From Planctomycetota bacterium (GTDB lineage Bacteria; Planctomycetota; Phycisphaerae; UBA1845; Fen-1342), in NCBI GenBank assembly GCA_016235145.1, contig JACRLV010000070.1:1096-39300 (forward strand): a stretch of DNA of 38,205 nt, written 5' to 3'. The position numbers were made by a program, and so were the translations under genes. The notes below the pieces were generated by a model that was not told where the DNA came from, did no database searches, and worked only from the letters and a program-made list of their open reading frames with translations. How positions within the stretch are numbered: the stretch's first letter is position 1; every line of letters begins with the position of its first letter. Positions 8,659-16,317 of this stretch are shown here, one piece after another.

Positions 8659-9394
8659 GCGGCCTGCAACCGATCGAAACGACGACGCCGCGCATCGGCC
8701 TTGGCTTTCCGCCGGGGCCGATTGCGTTCATGCGCCGGGAATGGCGCGACCCTTGGAGGCGCAAGTCCTCTGTGGGCCGTGATGACCAGACCACACGCCG
8801 AAGGCACGGGCGTCCCCCGCGAGGTGGAATCCGACGGTAGCGTGGGCGTCCTCGCCCGCGAGCCCACAAAAACCCGGACTCGACGAACAAGAATCGGAAC
8901 CAAAGCCGACACGGCTGGGCAACCCGGCAATCGATGGGAAGATCCCGAAGTCACTCGGGGACGCGAGCGAGGCGCCGCAAGGCCAAAAGACGCGGGGGGA
9001 ATGACGCCGCCGGTTCCTGACTTGGTTTGGTTGTGGGGCGATGCGGAGAGTGCAAGGTAGGGTTTCCCCTATTTTGTTTCCCGATTGACGATTTCTGTTG
9101 CTGCGACAGGCAGTGCGCGCGATAATTGAATGTGTCGCAGCCACTCCTGGTGAGTCAGCACATGCGCAAGCCGCAAGCCGCAAGCCGCAAGCCGAGTTTC
9201 GCGCGCTCGTAGCCGCAACGCCGGAACCCTCGCGCAACCCAAACTGCACGCCGATTTCAGCCAAACACTCGGGCGCAACGCCTTCCGGTTCCGGGAGAAA
9301 CCGCTTCCAGCCTCAAAATGTCTCCTGTCTGCCCGGCCGGCGCGATACGATGAATGGGTCTGGTTTTCCCGCGAAAACCGCAAAGGAGACGCCC
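8659..9394. other. Long intergenic gap with small repeats
   Basis: About 735 bases carry no gene I can support; the open frames here have no recognisable protein and poor start sites. It contains an imperfect palindrome with arms GTGGGC (8842-8847) and GCCCAC (8862-8867) and four tandem copies of GCAAGCC at 9166-9193. The promoter for the HAF-repeat gene should lie near its right end. Confidence 0.5.
9166..9193. repeat. Four tandem copies of a 7-base unit
   Basis: GCAAGCC is repeated four times without interruption. The number of copies could vary by slippage. It is about 200 bases upstream of the HAF-repeat gene and outside any supported gene. Confidence 0.85.
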
Positions 9395-10579
9395 ATGTCA
9401 TCGCGTAAGTCCCGCGTTCGCAGTCGATCGAACGCCGTTCACCTTGTGGCAGCATTCCTGGCGCTTCTCGCGGTCGGGGCCGCGCCGGCACAGTGCTATT
9501 ACACCCACCAGGAAATCGTCCCGCCGGCGGGCTACGAATACGTCGCGCCGACGGCGATCAACAACCTGGGACATGTCGCGGGATACGTGCTGGCCGGGGA
9601 CAACGACCATGCGTTTTTCTGGACGCCGGAGGCCGGAACCCGCGTTCTTCCCTATCCGCCCGGTGTCGAGCGGATGCAGGCCACCGGAATCAACGACCTC
9701 GACCACGTCTGCGGCTGGATGGACTGGACCGCGGGGTTCGTAACCGCATTTCTTTGGACAGGTGAGGGTTACACGTTGATCTACTCGCCGTATCCCCGCA
9801 CGAGGATCGAAGCCCACGATGTGAACAATCTCGACCAAGTTGTCGGGACGATCACCGGTCATACGGCTTTCCTTTGGGAATCGGGAATCGTCACAGTGTT
9901 GGACCCGTTCATCGGCGTGCCCGATTCACGAGCATACGCCATCAATGATCGGTCGCAGATTGTCGGCGCTGCGGACGGACTGGGACCGGATCACGCTTTT
10001 GTGCTCGGGGATACCGTGCATTGGCTGGCCGAATCGAACGTTGTGAACACGGAGGCTAGAGCGATCAGCGAAAACGGAATTGTGGCCGGCGAAGGAGCAA
10101 CAAGCTACGACCCGTATTCGCCCGATTTTCGCCACGTGGGGCTGGTTTGGGACGGGCCGGTGAACACCTCCACCATACGTCCCCCCGCGGGCTATCGGGA
10201 CACAAGCTGCCAAGGGGTGTCGAACGCGGGCCGGGTTGTTGGTCTTCATAACAACCCACTGGTACGAAATTACGTATGGCAGAATGGAATTGAGTACGAC
10301 CTTCGGCAACTCGTGCCAGGTAGCGGTATTTCTTTTCCGCGCGCCATCAATGATTTTGGGCAAATCGTCGCCCATACAGCCATCGGGCGACTTGTCTTGA
10401 CGCCTGTCTGGAAGCTGGGTGATTTATCCGGCGATTGCATTGTGAACCTGGACGATCTCCTCTGCTTGCTGAGCGACTTCGGAACGACTGCTGATACGCC
10501 CCCGCGAGGCGATGTCGACCTCGACGGCGATGTTGACATAGCAGACCTAGCGTTGTTGTTGTCAAACTGGGGAACGTAA
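9395..10579 (+). CDS. Secreted HAF-repeat protein with dockerin-like tail
   Basis: This is a 394-residue exported protein. The ATG at 9395 has AAGGAG six bases upstream and opens a signal peptide (MSSRKSRVRSRS, then VAAFLALLAVGAAPAQ). The body is built of about seven HAF-type repeats of the form A-I-N-D/N-x-G-x-V-x-G followed by H/T-A-F-L-W: AINNLGHVAGYV, GINDLDHVCGWM, DVNNLDQVVGTI, AINDRSQIVGAA, AISENGIVAGEG, GVSNAGRVVGLH and AINDFGQIVAH. Such repeats are thought to fold as a beta-propeller-like structure of unknown function. The C-terminus has two dockerin-type repeats (GDLSGDCIVNLDDLLCLL and GDVDLDGDVDIADLALLL), the second ending SNWGT at the stop. Only 22 bases separate it from the next gene, so the two are probably one transcript. 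Confidence 0.85.
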   Translation: MSSRKSRVRSRSNAVHLVAAFLALLAVGAAPAQCYYTHQEIVPPAGYEYVAPTAINNLGHVAGYVLAGDNDHAFFWTPEAGTRVLPYPPGVERMQATGINDLDHVCGWMDWTAGFVTAFLWTGEGYTLIYSPYPRTRIEAHDVNNLDQVVGTITGHTAFLWESGIVTVLDPFIGVPDSRAYAINDRSQIVGAADGLGPDHAFVLGDTVHWLAESNVVNTEARAISENGIVAGEGATSYDPYSPDFRHVGLVWDGPVNTSTIRPPAGYRDTSCQGVSNAGRVVGLHNNPLVRNYVWQNGIEYDLRQLVPGSGISFPRAINDFGQIVAHTAIGRLVLTPVWKLGDLSGDCIVNLDDLLCLLSDFGTTADTPPRGDVDLDGDVDIADLALLLSNWGT

Positions 10580-10601
10580 TGCCCCGAAAGGAGAGTCAGC
10601 C

Positions 10602-12344
10602 ATGAATTCGCGAATCGTGCGCACCGCAAGCGTATTGGTTGGTCTTCTGGCGGTAAGTACCGTGTTTGCCACTACGTGGTATGTAGATAAGGACACTCCC
10701 GCACCCCGTCCGACACAACCGCCGACGCCCAACGAACAAAACGGTCGATCCTGGCTCCGGGCGTATGAAGATCTCCAGCTTCTGTTCGATCGGGAGTTTG
10801 TCCAACCTGGCGATGAAATCTGGATCGCGAACGGCGTCTACAAACCAAGCGCGCACCCGGATGAGCCTTTCGACGGCCGAGCTGCGACGTATCGCATTCC
10901 GCGCGCTGTCCGCGTCTACGGCGGCTTCGCCGGCGTGACGGAGCTGGATCCCGACGGAGAGGACTTTCGAAATGAACGGAACCCGGAAGTCAATCTGACG
11001 ACCCTGAGCGGCGACATCCTGGGAAACGACGACGGACCCGACGCAGGCGAGGACCCCGACCACTTCCCTGATAATTCCGACGGTATCTATAACGACAATG
11101 TCTATCACGTCGTTTCCATCGCGGACACGATGCCAGAAGTGGGCCCAACGGTGCTGAGCGGTTTTATCATCATCGGCGGCTATGCAAACGGCCTCGACAC
11201 GCCGCACACGCGCGGCGGAGGCGTGTGTTCGCGTCTGGCCGGACGTGACCCCGGCGAGCCCGTCGGCGGCGTGCAATTCAACCGGCTGAAGCTCAGGTAC
11301 AATTACGCGTCGAACGGCGGCGGCGGAATCTACGTCACCTACAAGGACATCAGCTTCAAGTTCGCCAACTGCTCATTCGAGCACAATTTCACCGACGACT
11401 ACGACGGCGGCGGCGGACTGCTCAGCGCCTATGTGGTTTCCGAGCTTGCAAATTGCCTGTTCTACGACAACCACACCACTAACTCGCCCGGCGGCGGCGC
11501 GGCGATCATCGGACTCACTCCGAATGAGAATACCCTAAACCGCGTGCAGAACTGCACGTTCGGCGGAAACAGCGCGCCAAGCTGGTATGGCGGCGGCGGG
11601 CTGTATACGGACGCCCTCACTCCACCTCCGAACGGGAACCCGGGCACATTGATCGCAAATTCGATTCTCTGGGACAACACGCCGAACCAGATTGAGCAGC
11701 CCTACAACAGCGTGATCGTCGCGAATTCCAATGTGCAGGGCACGAGCCCCTGGCCCGGCACGTGCAACATCAATACCGATCCGCTTTTCGCCAATTCCGC
11801 GGCCGGCGATCTGCACCTCTCATTGACTTCGCCCGCTATCGACGTCGGCAACGCGGTCGCGGTCCCACCCGACTGGACGGACGTCAACGATAACAGTACG
11901 ACCGAAAATCCGATCCCCTGGGATCTTGATACAGAGGTCCGCATTATGCCGGTACCGGACGGGGCTCAACCATGCCACGTAGACATGGGGGCCTACGAGA
12001 ACCGGTGCATCTGTGCGGTGGGGGACATTGACCGCGACGGCGACGTCGACCTTCAGGATCTGGCGTACCTGCTGGGTTGCTTTGGCATGCCCTTCACGTG
12101 TACGGACACCAACTGTTACCTGAGCGACGTGGATTGCAATGGCGTCGTCGAGTTGCAGGATCTGTCATTCCTCCTGAGCGACTTTGGGACCATTTGCTGT
12201 CCGAGCCTGGCCGGCGGCGAAGGCGGCGAGAGCATGATGTCCGGCGACGATCCGTTAACCGAATGGCTTCGCTCCGCAGCGCCGCAGGATGTGCTGGACT
12301 GGTGGTTCGCCGGCCAGCCGCCGGTGGGAGGCGGCGATCGCTGA
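10602..12344 (+). CDS. Secreted parallel beta-helix-type protein with dockerin-like tail
   Basis: This is a 580-residue exported protein. The ATG at 10602 has AAAGGAGAG upstream, and the signal peptide ends near VFATTWYVD. The WYVDKDTPAP start followed by GDEIWIANGVYKP and YGGFAGVTELD is the usual opening of bacterial right-handed beta-helix (pectate-lyase-like, polymorphic outer membrane-type) proteins. Repeats rich in NGGGGIYV, YDGGGGLLS and PGGGAAII run through about residues 230-340. The stretch NSILWDNTPNQI and SPAIDVGNA is typical of the end of such a domain. The tail has two dockerin-type repeats (GDIDRDGDVDLQDLAYLL and SDVDCNGVVELQDLSFLL) with extra cysteines, then an unusual 50-residue acidic/Trp-containing extension. 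It may bind or act on polysaccharide, but no catalytic residues can be assigned. Confidence 0.8.
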   Translation: MNSRIVRTASVLVGLLAVSTVFATTWYVDKDTPAPRPTQPPTPNEQNGRSWLRAYEDLQLLFDREFVQPGDEIWIANGVYKPSAHPDEPFDGRAATYRIPRAVRVYGGFAGVTELDPDGEDFRNERNPEVNLTTLSGDILGNDDGPDAGEDPDHFPDNSDGIYNDNVYHVVSIADTMPEVGPTVLSGFIIIGGYANGLDTPHTRGGGVCSRLAGRDPGEPVGGVQFNRLKLRYNYASNGGGGIYVTYKDISFKFANCSFEHNFTDDYDGGGGLLSAYVVSELANCLFYDNHTTNSPGGGAAIIGLTPNENTLNRVQNCTFGGNSAPSWYGGGGLYTDALTPPPNGNPGTLIANSILWDNTPNQIEQPYNSVIVANSNVQGTSPWPGTCNINTDPLFANSAAGDLHLSLTSPAIDVGNAVAVPPDWTDVNDNSTTENPIPWDLDTEVRIMPVPDGAQPCHVDMGAYENRCICAVGDIDRDGDVDLQDLAYLLGCFGMPFTCTDTNCYLSDVDCNGVVELQDLSFLLSDFGTICCPSLAGGEGGESMMSGDDPLTEWLRSAAPQDVLDWWFAGQPPVGGGDR

Positions 12345-12493
12345 CAGCTCTTCCGAACCAGCGTCGGCAGGTTTGAATGTGAGACCGGGCGCTGGCCCGG
12401 ACTCGCCTTTTGTGCGCCAGTCGTCCCAGCGAGCGATTGAAACGCCTGCGGAAACCGCCGCAGAGGATGAGTACGTCCGGTGGTCTGGGAAGA

Positions 12494-12513
12494 CGGGGGC
12501 CGCAATGCCCCCG
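12494..12513. terminator. GC-rich hairpin between convergent genes
   Basis: CGGGGGC (12494-12500) and GCCCCCG (12507-12513) form a perfect 7-bp stem with a 6-nt loop in the 206-base gap between the convergent beta-helix and antiporter genes. It could stop transcription from both sides. No T-run follows on either strand. Confidence 0.4.
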
Positions 12514-12550
12514 CCTACCCGATTTCGGGCGGGCGACTGGGCGCCGGCCG

Positions 12551-13846
12551 CTACCTGACCAGGATCGGCGCGTCGTCCGTGATGTGCGGAATCGCGAAGC
12601 GGCCGTAGACCCAGTTGAACAGCGGCGTAGCCATGAGCGTGGTCACGATCGCCATCAGCACCATGATGGTGAACAGTTCGTGCGTGATCAGGCCGCGTTC
12701 CAAGCCGATGTTGAGGATGATCAGTTCCATCAGGCCGCGGGCGTTCATCAGCGCGCCGATCGCCAGCGAATCGCGAAGGGACTCGCCGCTCAGCCGGGCC
12801 GCCAGCGCGCACGCGACGTACTTGCCCGCGCAGGCCGCAACGAGTACGACCGCCGCCGCGCCCCACAACGCCCCGGTGCTGACCAGGTCGATTCGCGTGT
12901 TCAGTCCGGAATAGACGAAGAACAGGGGCAAGAGGAAATTCGTGGTCAGCGGCTCGATCTTCTGCTGCAACTCCCGGCACAGCCGCCCGCGCGGCATCAC
13001 CGCGCCCAGGATGAACGCGCCGAAGACCGCATAGATCCGCACATAGTCCGTCAGCCACGCCGCCGCGAGCAGCAGCATCAGCACGAAACTGAACACGCGC
13101 GGCGTCAGCTCTCCGCGGGCCTCGACCGCCGCCGCGAGCGGCCGCAGCAGAGGCCGAATCACCACGATCGCAACCACCGCGTAGGCGATTCCGCCCGCGA
13201 TGGCGGTCATCGCGATCGCCGGGTTCGCGTTGAAGCTGGCCAGGACGATCGCCAGCACGCACCAGGCGGCGGCGTCGTCCATCGAGCCTGCCGCCAGGGC
13301 GAGCGTACCGAGTCGGGTTCCGGCGATGCCGCGCTCGACGATGATTCTCGCCAGCATCGGAAACGCGGTGATGCACATCGCCGCGCCCATGAAGAGAGCC
13401 GCTTCGGCCTTTGACGCCGCCGGGTTGAAGAGCGGGAGCCGTTCGAACAGCAGGAACGCCAGGATCGCGCCAAGCACGAAGGGCACGAACATTCCGGACG
13501 CCGAAACAGCGGCGGCCGTGCGTCCTTTCTCACGCAGCAGCCCGGCGTTGAATTCCGCGCCGACCAGAAACATATAGAGGACCAGGCCGACCTGGGCCAT
13601 GCAGTAAAGAACGGTCTTGAGAACCGGCTCGCTGAACAGCGCTTTCTGAAGGTCGGGCAGCGGCAAGCCGAACGGGCGTTCGCCGAGCAGACCGAGCACC
13701 GATGGACCGAGCACCACGCCGGCGATCATCTCGCCGACGACCTGCGGCTGCCCGATCCAGCGCGCCGCCCAGCCGACCAGCCGACAGGCGGCCAGGATCA
13801 CCGCGAGCTGGAGGAAATACTGAATGGACAGGTCGAAATTCGACAT
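12551..13846 (-). CDS. Kef-type cation:proton antiporter (CPA2 family)
   Basis: This is a 431-residue integral membrane protein that should exchange Na+ or K+ for protons across the inner membrane. The ATG at 13846 (MSNFDLSIQYFLQL) is chosen because GGGAG lies five bases upstream; an earlier in-frame ATG gives a charged, unlikely extension. About 12 hydrophobic segments are visible. The signature GQPQVVGEMIAGVVLGPSVL near residues 32-51 is the classic opening of Na+/H+ exchanger (PF00999) proteins, and GSMDDAAAWCVLA contains the aspartate pair expected in the ion site. The usual C-terminal TrkA-N nucleotide-binding domain of KefB/KefC is absent, so regulation by that route is not expected. 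It is divergent from nothing close; the next gene upstream (13960-14193) has the same strand. Confidence 0.85.
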   Translation of the reverse strand: MSNFDLSIQYFLQLAVILAACRLVGWAARWIGQPQVVGEMIAGVVLGPSVLGLLGERPFGLPLPDLQKALFSEPVLKTVLYCMAQVGLVLYMFLVGAEFNAGLLREKGRTAAAVSASGMFVPFVLGAILAFLLFERLPLFNPAASKAEAALFMGAAMCITAFPMLARIIVERGIAGTRLGTLALAAGSMDDAAAWCVLAIVLASFNANPAIAMTAIAGGIAYAVVAIVVIRPLLRPLAAAVEARGELTPRVFSFVLMLLLAAAWLTDYVRIYAVFGAFILGAVMPRGRLCRELQQKIEPLTTNFLLPLFFVYSGLNTRIDLVSTGALWGAAAVVLVAACAGKYVACALAARLSGESLRDSLAIGALMNARGLMELIILNIGLERGLITHELFTIMVLMAIVTTLMATPLFNWVYGRFAIPHITDDAPILVR

Positions 13847-13959
13847 GCGACTCCCGTACACCCAGGTGAACCGTACCCGGTTCGCACGGCGAAATCCAGA
13901 CATCGGGAATGCGCACCGGCCGCGGGTGGATTTGCTGCTCGAAACGAAAATGACGGTGG

Positions 13960-14193
13960 TTATTCGTGCGGCGTTGATTTTTGAGCTTCAGCGGCCGGGG
14001 TTTCCTTGTCGCCGTTTCCGTTCGGGTCGGAAGTCGAGGCCTTGCGTGCCCGGTGTTCCCGGACGTCCTGCAACATTTCCCCGTAGATGTCGAGAGTCGT
14101 CCGGGTCTCCCGCATGGCATCGGCGAGATGGTGGATTAGCGCGTAGCCCGCCAGGGCCGCGCCGCCAATCAGGATCAGAGGATAGAGGCTCAC
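13960..14193 (-). CDS. Small membrane protein, function unknown
   Basis: This is a putative 77-residue protein with one N-terminal membrane helix (SLYPLILIGGAALAGYALIHHLA), a short charged helix (DAMRETRTTLDIYGEMLQDVREHR) and a hydrophilic tail (KASTSDPNGNGDKETPAAEA). The start is uncertain. No ATG fits, and I chose the GTG at 14193 because AGGTG precedes it at suitable spacing; the GTG at 14202 or an upstream TTG at 14256 are alternatives. It lies just upstream of the antiporter on the same strand with a 113-base gap. I do not recognise the family. Confidence 0.5.
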   Translation of the reverse strand: MSLYPLILIGGAALAGYALIHHLADAMRETRTTLDIYGEMLQDVREHRARKASTSDPNGNGDKETPAAEAQKSTPHE

Positions 14194-14401
14194 AGCGCAC
14201 ACCTGGATGAACGGGTTCGTACCAGTCGTATCGACCGGTTCTTCAATGGGATTCAAATTGCGGTACGCATGGTTGCGGGCTGGTCCGGCGTGCCCTACTA
14301 TTTCGCCTGAGCCAAGGGTAGCACGGTATACCGGCGGCGGTGGCGCAACCGTTGCGTGTACTGATAAGTCCCGTGCGAAACCGAGCCAGACAGGACCGTC
14401 G

Positions 14402-14932
14402 ATGCAGGTTCCCGGTATCGCGGAATTGCGTCGCCTGATTCGCGACATTCCGGATTTTCCGAAGCCGGGGATTCTGTTCAAGGATATTACGCCGTTGCTG
14501 GCGGATGCGGCGGGGCTTGCGCTGGCCGTTGAGTTGATGGCGCAGCCGTTTCGCGGGCGGGCCGTCGACCTGGTCGTCGGGGCCGAGTCGCGCGGCTTCA
14601 TTTTCGGGACGGCGGTCGCCAAGGCGCTGTCGGCGGGGTTCGTGCCGGTCCGAAAACCGGGTAAACTGCCGTCGAAGTCGCACCGGCACGAGTATTCGCT
14701 GGAGTACGGGCTGGACGCGCTCGAGATTCACGCGGACGCCATCCGCCCGAACCAGCGGGTCGTGGTGATCGACGATCTTTTGGCGACGGGTGGAACCGTC
14801 GCGGCCTGCTGTCATCTGGTCCGCAAACTTGGCGGCAACCTGCTGGGCGTTGCCGTCCTGATTGAGCTGACAGATCTGGCAGGACGCCGGAAGCTGGGCG
14901 ACACGCCGGTGCTGAGCGTGCTTCAGTATTAG
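14402..14932 (+). CDS. apt: Adenine phosphoribosyltransferase
   Basis: This 176-residue cytoplasmic enzyme makes AMP and pyrophosphate from adenine and PRPP in purine salvage. The length fits the family (170-180). The N-terminal FPKPGILFKDITPLL motif and the AESRGFIFG segment are diagnostic of Apt. The PRPP-binding loop is VVVIDDLLATGGT with D124, D125 and T129-G130-G131-T132. RKPGKLPSKS provides the flexible loop seen in this family. The ATG at 14402 has AGGA six bases upstream; the frame is open farther back but without a good start. It is divergent from the small membrane protein gene, and no purine genes are adjacent. Confidence 0.95.
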   Translation: MQVPGIAELRRLIRDIPDFPKPGILFKDITPLLADAAGLALAVELMAQPFRGRAVDLVVGAESRGFIFGTAVAKALSAGFVPVRKPGKLPSKSHRHEYSLEYGLDALEIHADAIRPNQRVVVIDDLLATGGTVAACCHLVRKLGGNLLGVAVLIELTDLAGRRKLGDTPVLSVLQY

Positions 14933-15068
14933 AGGACGTTGCCGTAACCTGTTCGTTGTTGGCAAGTTGTGAGTGAGGCGAGTCGGTCCAACCGGCGGGA
15001 CACCGGGGATTTTGACGCGCGAACGAAAATGGGGACGTGACCGGTAGTCCACTCGCCCGCGTGAAGCC

Positions 15069-15084
15069 GGCGAGCGCGCTCGCC
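15069..15084. repeat. Perfect 16-bp palindrome upstream of the lipoprotein locus
   Basis: GGCGAGCGCGCTCGCC is fully self-complementary and sits in the 245-base gap between apt and the first lipoprotein gene. It may be a terminator for apt (no T-run), a binding site, or a member of the intergenic palindromes seen elsewhere here. Confidence 0.45.
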
Positions 15085-15177
15085 TCCGGTAAACGGCGGG
15101 TTTGCGGCACTGGACGGCTGAGCCCGGGGCGTCCGTGGATTGAGTTCAGCGGACGCCGAGCGGCGGAGGTCAGAATC

Positions 15178-15681
15178 GTGAGCAATCGATCGAGTCGAAT
15201 CTTTCTGCTGGTCGCAGCCGCTCTGGCAATCGCCACGGACGGCTGCGTCATTGCCACCGATCTGGTGAATCCCTCTCTCTTGACGGGGCTGGGATTCGAC
15301 CCGCAGACGGTGATTCCGCCCCAGGGGCGGCTCGTGGTGGCGTTCCAGAACCAGACGGCTTTCCCCGTGTTCTTCGGGGCCGCATTCTCGCGGCGCGAGG
15401 CGATCGACGTCAATAAGTTTGAGGTGCTTCAGGCCGACGACGTCGGCCCGGACGAGACGCGAAGCATGGTGCTGGATTGCCCGATCGCGGTATTTGTGCC
15501 GGCGGTGGCGGCTGTGGTGGCCAACCAGGCGGCGGTGGTCGTCACCTACACCGGCTCCGAGCTCGACGTCAACCGGGATTACGTTTGCGGAGACGTGATC
15601 GTGGTCCGCGTTGTTCAGGTGGGTCCGGGCACGGCGGAAGGCGATTTTCAATTTCAGGTGGAGTTGTTGCCGGGCCGTTAA
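15178..15681 (+). CDS. Small lipoprotein, member A of a paralogous set
   Basis: This is a 167-residue putative lipoprotein of unknown function. The GTG at 15178 is chosen because GGAGGT lies seven bases upstream. The signal (MSNRSSRIFLLVAAALAIA) ends in a TDGC lipobox. The rest is one beta-rich domain with a VVAFQNQTAFPVFFGAAF strand, a DCPIAVFVP cysteine segment in the middle, and DVNRDYVCGDVIVVRVVQ near the end. These three landmarks recur in the next gene and more weakly in the one at 19201. It is the first gene of a five-gene same-strand run. Location is inner or outer membrane, facing outward. I found no match to a named family. Confidence 0.75.
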   Translation: MSNRSSRIFLLVAAALAIATDGCVIATDLVNPSLLTGLGFDPQTVIPPQGRLVVAFQNQTAFPVFFGAAFSRREAIDVNKFEVLQADDVGPDETRSMVLDCPIAVFVPAVAAVVANQAAVVVTYTGSELDVNRDYVCGDVIVVRVVQVGPGTAEGDFQFQVELLPGR

Positions 15682-15707
15682 GCTGCACGGCCTGAGGAGA
15701 TTGCTCT

Positions 15708-16250
15708 GTGCGATCCAGTCAAATGAACGGATGGCGTCTCGGGCTGCTTTCGGCCTTTGTCGCGCTTGGCGGCTGCATTACACCCACGGAGTTTTTCAAC
15801 CAGGAGTTTCTGGCCCAGGTCGGCTTGTCGGCCGGAGCCGCGAACCTCCCCGGCGAGGCGCCCGCGGTGATCGTCGAGGTTGAAAACCGAGCAGGCCGCG
15901 TCGTCGAGGCGCAGGTGACCTGGCGCGGTCCCGACGGTCTGGTGGAAGAGCGGATCCTGGTCATCCCGGTGGATGCGAAGGTTTCGGAGGCGGTCATCTG
16001 CCCCGTTGATGAAATGACGCTGGGCGACGTCTCGAATCCCAACGCCACCGGCGCGTATGTCCGCCTTGGCAACGGCGGCGCGGCGGATCCGTTCATCGCC
16101 GTCGAAGCCTTCGGCGTCATCCTGAAAGAAGGCGTGAACTACGCGTGCGGCGACAGCGTGACGTTTACCGTCATGCCGTCGAGCCAGACGTTGTCGGGAT
16201 ATCAGGCGTTTGCGTTCATTCGGCGCGCGGACACCGCGACGGCGCCCTAG
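15708..16250 (+). CDS. Small lipoprotein, member B of a paralogous set
   Basis: This is a 180-residue putative lipoprotein. The GTG at 15708 has GAGGAGA seven bases upstream; an ATG at 15723 is a second possibility. The signal (MRSSQMNGWRLGLLSAFVAL) ends in a GGC lipobox. As in the gene before it, the body has an N-terminal strand pair (VIVEVENRAGRVVEAQVTW), a mid-protein cysteine segment (SEAVICPVDEMTLGD) and a closing GVNYACGDSVTFTVM motif that matches the NRDYVCGDVIVVRV of member A. The 26-base gap to the preceding gene suggests co-transcription. The function is unknown. Confidence 0.75.
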   Translation: MRSSQMNGWRLGLLSAFVALGGCITPTEFFNQEFLAQVGLSAGAANLPGEAPAVIVEVENRAGRVVEAQVTWRGPDGLVEERILVIPVDAKVSEAVICPVDEMTLGDVSNPNATGAYVRLGNGGAADPFIAVEAFGVILKEGVNYACGDSVTFTVMPSSQTLSGYQAFAFIRRADTATAP

Positions 16251-16317
16251 GCGCCGCCACGCAGGATTGGTGAGTCAGGTGACCGGGCCTCGGCCCCGTG
16301 TGATAAGCGAGCGAAGC

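Noticed and set aside
8701-9060. Open frame of 119 residues in the gap after the VIT/vWA gene
   Set aside because: The sequence is low in hydrophobic residues, rich in Arg/Gly/Thr and has no ribosome site or family resemblance. It also spans an intergenic palindrome.
684-12344. Cellulosome cluster based on the dockerin-like tails
   Set aside because: No cohesin, scaffoldin or cellulase domain is present, and the tailed bodies are not glycoside hydrolases.
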